This document shows positions 18,608-21,569 of a stretch of 21,569 nucleotides of DNA, one piece after another. The notes under the pieces are model-generated. The model was not told the origin of the DNA and searched no databases. It worked only from the letters and a program-made list of their open reading frames with translations. Numbering within the stretch: position 1 is the stretch's first letter; each line of letters starts with the position of its first letter. A program made the translations under genes and the position numbers. The DNA is from Funneliformis mosseae (lineage: Eukaryota > Glomeromycota > Glomeromycetes > Glomerales > Glomeraceae). Location: NCBI GenBank assembly GCA_910592005.1, contig CAJVPP010001231.1:1-21569 (forward strand). The letters are read 5' to 3'.

Positions 18608-20060
18608 AAATCGTTTTTTTAACACTTTGAATACTCTAATTTCTTTCTCATTCGATTTTTCGGAATTTACTTTGGGTAATATAAATCGTATTTCGCACAC
18701 CTATCTATCGGACACATCACAAACAAAACGTAACTTAAGACAATAAGATTTTTTTTTTTTTTTTTTTTTTTATATATATATATGCATAAGCTCTTCTTTA
18801 TTTGTAAATATATAAATATATGAATCAAAATTATTTATTTATTTTTTTTTTTAAAATTTAATTTATGAATTTATTGGAAAATATATAATATATTAAAATT
18901 ATAAACTGTAATAAAGAAATATTAAAATAAACCTTACCTTTTTTCAAACCAACTTTACACAAGCTTTTTCTTCATTCTTAATCGGTGTAATTAAGCCGGT
19001 TTATAATTATAATTTAGATCTGCATCACATTAATAGCAAGATTAATTAAAAACGGCCGAAATTGCACAGCCTGATTTCTAAACTATAAATTTCAACAAAC
19101 ATCCATATGTAGCAAAATCTTTATAGCTAAAAAGGGATGCTTTTATTTTTAGAAAGCCAATTAGAATTTTGATCTGCATTCTATTTATAAAACATAATAC
19201 ATTTGGTGAGCGACCTAACTCTCTATCAATTAACAATTTAAAATTCGATTTTAATGGAAAAGAAATCAATTTCCACCAATTTCCTTTTGAAAAAGATTAA
19301 TAATATAAGCCACAATAATACTATCATATTACATCAGCATCAAAGATCTTTTTGAATAAAATCAAAGTAGATTAGATGTGGGAGATGAAAGTTCTTTGTC
19401 TGATTTACCAAATCTCGAAGCTTGTTAACTATATTTGCGTATTTAAAATTTAGATCATTTGTTATGTCATCAATGAGAAAATTTTTATAAAGTGCAATTT
19501 ATCACGTCTTTACGATTTTTAAAAGATTAACTTTTAATCAAAAAAAATTTTCTACACGTCGCAAAACTCATATAATTGTATTAGTACTTCCTTCGTACCA
19601 TTGTGATTTATCTATCAAAAATAATCGAAAGTATTATTTATCTTTGAGTAATCATCATATCACATAAATGTTTTCTCACAATTTGATTCATTTACCAAAG
19701 AGCCATCATCCTTTTTTTTTATAGGAGTGCATAACCAAAATAGTAATGTACAGTAAATCCTTTTTAAATGAACCATTTGAACCATTTTGTTTCAGCTATT
19801 GATGATCCAATGAAATAAAAACTTGCATGAAGTAAAAGATAGACAAATCATAGTTCATAATTAAACACTATTTATAAACAGTTTATATCGCTAAACTCGA
19901 TGTTAATCCTTGATGCTTTAAATAATAACCTATAAAGCACGCAAAAATACGTATAAATTCGTCGTTTGAGACGATCGGTACACGGCATTTTAAATTGACT
20001 AAATATTTTACTTCCTCTAGACTAAAGTTCACAAAATAACCATTTTAAAATATCTAAAAT
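18608..20060. other. Gene-free region after HMG gene 5
   Basis: No gene is supported. It includes the likely 3' UTR of gene 5, a T tract merging into TA repeats (about 18750-18784), and otherwise unremarkable AT-rich sequence. A 63-codon minus-strand frame at 19078-19269 shows no motif. Confidence 0.6.
18910..18915 (+). terminator. Possible polyadenylation hexamer for gene 5
   Basis: AATAAA about 300 nt after the stop, with a second AATAAA about 15 nt further on. The close pair is mildly supportive; chance occurrence remains likely in this composition. Confidence 0.3.
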
Positions 20061-21569
20061 AGTTGTTTAATTTAATAACATATTATATAATTTTTTTTTT
20101 TAAAAAAAAATTCTTAATTATGTAATTTTCATATATTGTTCTAATCTTATATATTAAATAATAATTGCTAAAAATAAAACTCGGATTCAAAGAATTGATC
20201 TTAATCTTAGAATATCAAATTCAAATATAAAAAAAAAAATTTAATATAAGAATTTAATTAAAGAAATAAAAAATATATATATATTTATGATTATAAATAC
20301 CAATAAATATTACAAAATATTATATTAGTCTATAATTTTTTTTAAAAAAAATAAATATTAGTATATAATTATTGGTTAATAGTATTATTTCGGAAATTAT
20401 TTTAAGGTAAAATCTTATACTTCTTAAATTTATAATATAACGAATAAAACTTAGAGGTTTAAAAGATCATCTAAACAATAAAAGCTAAAATTAGCAAAAT
20501 TTAAAAATGATAAAACTATATTAAAACCTTGGTAAATAAATTAGCAAAACTTAAAGTTTAGATATTTTGTTAAATTTTAAAATAAGTTTAAATAAATAAT
20601 CTTATATATAACTATATACAAATTTACACAAATAAAATTTATATAATTACTATTAATTTATATAATTTTATATATAAACCTTATAAAAATTTACATGTAA
20701 ACTTATATTTAAAATTTTTTCTGATATAATATACTAGCAGATTCTTATTTCAATATAATTAATCAACATAATTAGTATATTTTTATCTAGATTTATTTAA
20801 AATTTAGATTATCTTTTTTAAATAAAAACTTCTTTAATGTTTAAATTTTATTAAAATTTAATTTATATATAAAAAGTTTAATGAAAAAATTTTAGTAATA
20901 AATTTTTAATAATTATTTTTTATGTTATAAATTTAGATTTAAATTTAAATAGAATTTATTAAATTAATTTATTAGTAAATTTATAATCTAATTATATTTT
21001 TTTTATTAAAAATTTTGAAAAAATTTTTCAAATCTTAAAATAATTTAAAAATTAAAACATAAATAATACATTTATTTTAAATTTTAATTTAATTTAATTA
21101 ATAATATAAATTTATATTTTAGCATAAAATAGATTTTTAATTTATGACTAATATAATACAATAATATAATTTGATATAATTATATATTTTATTAATAATA
21201 ATTATAATTGATATAATTATTTTTGATCATGATAATACTTTACTATTAATTTTTTTATTTCACAAAAAAATACAATCAACCTCCTATATAATCACATCTT
21301 TAGAACTAAAAAATTTGATATAATTATAAAAAGTTATATAAAAAAAATTTTAATAAGTTTATTATAAACTTTAACCTAATAAAAATATACTTATAAAGGA
21401 GAAATAATATATAAGAGATCAACTGTATATATAGATTTTAAATTATTTATATTAAATATCATTTTAATTATTAAAGTTATATTAAAAATATATATATATT
21501 ATATTAAATTAATATAATCTAAAATATATATATTAATTTTATTATTTTTTTTTTTAATATTTTTTATAA
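20061..21569. repeat. Extremely AT-rich block, probably decayed repeat DNA
   Basis: Hand counts of several 60-base lines give roughly 2-10% G+C, far below the rest of the window, and the block reaches the right edge. It has no open frames of note and is full of TTTAAA, AATTTAAA and TATAATA strings. The pattern suits an old transposon or repeat mutated by cytosine deamination. Supporting this, the ends of the small element inside it (21271-21427) differ from each other only by transitions. A simple AT-rich non-repeated domain cannot be excluded. Confidence 0.5.
21271..21427. mobile_element. Decayed MITE with pogo/Tigger-like terminal inverted repeats
   Basis: The left end TACAATCAACCTCCTATATA (21271-21290) and the reverse complement of the right end (21408-21427), TACAGTTGATCTCTTATATA, match at 15 of 20 positions, and all five differences are transitions. 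The outer TA on each side fits a TA target duplication, leaving a 153-bp element that begins CAATCAACC and ends CAACTG. CAGT-starting ends with TA insertion are typical of pogo/Tigger elements of the Tc1/mariner superfamily. It has no coding capacity, so it would have depended on a transposase encoded elsewhere. Confidence 0.55.

Noticed and set aside
1..21569. CRISPR arrays, operons, bacterial promoters, origins or riboswitches
   Set aside because: No regularly spaced repeats or bacterial gene organisation are present, and the window is clearly eukaryotic.

Overview
The window looks like nuclear DNA of an arbuscular mycorrhizal fungus (Glomeromycotina, most like Rhizophagus). The reasons are an AT-rich background with many long A/T runs, codon use biased to A/T at third positions, single-exon genes far apart, and above all five paralogous proteins with the fungal mating-type-like HMG box (MATA_HMG class). 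That family is known to be greatly expanded in Rhizophagus irregularis. The species is an inference; the gene family is seen directly in the translations.

Layout: five intronless HMG-box genes lie in 17.6 kb with no other convincing gene between them. Gene 1 (1009-1803, minus) and gene 2 (4689-5225, plus) are divergent. Gene 3 (9415-10398, plus) and gene 4 (12744-13691, minus) are convergent. Gene 4 and gene 5 (17495-18607, plus) are divergent. Coding sequence fills about 17% of the window and the spacers are 2.3-4.2 kb. The spacers hold homopolymer tracts, T-run/A-run junctions, a few dyads, a small GC-richer repeat island (about 10633-10789) and repeated ACGCGT motifs. From about 20060 to the right edge the base composition changes to roughly 5-10% GC. 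This block looks like decayed repeat DNA and contains a short TA-flanked element with pogo/Tigger-like inverted ends (21271-21427).

How the genes relate: all five share one architecture. A proline motif P[FW]PP sits about 20 residues before the box. Next comes an HMG box with the core [ST]PN[AS]FF[VI]YR and MT[EDQ]VS. The middle is non-conserved, serine/asparagine- or glutamine-rich. The extreme C terminus is a short acidic-aromatic motif ending in Y-L, 3-8 residues before the stop. Genes 1, 4 and 5 form a closer subgroup with an ICSK lead-in, a DLVY tail on the box and a basic cluster after it. Genes 2 and 3 are divergent. All are predicted nuclear DNA-binding proteins, probably transcription regulators. 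Nothing in the sequence shows their targets, and membership of a functional mating locus is not demonstrated.

Most notable signals: the shared C-terminal Y-L motif, which is a candidate activation or docking element; excess ACGCGT (MluI cell-cycle-box-like) in every spacer between the genes; long sense-strand poly(T) tracts 35-62 bp before three of the five start codons; and a tight cluster of three dyads between the divergent genes 4 and 5.
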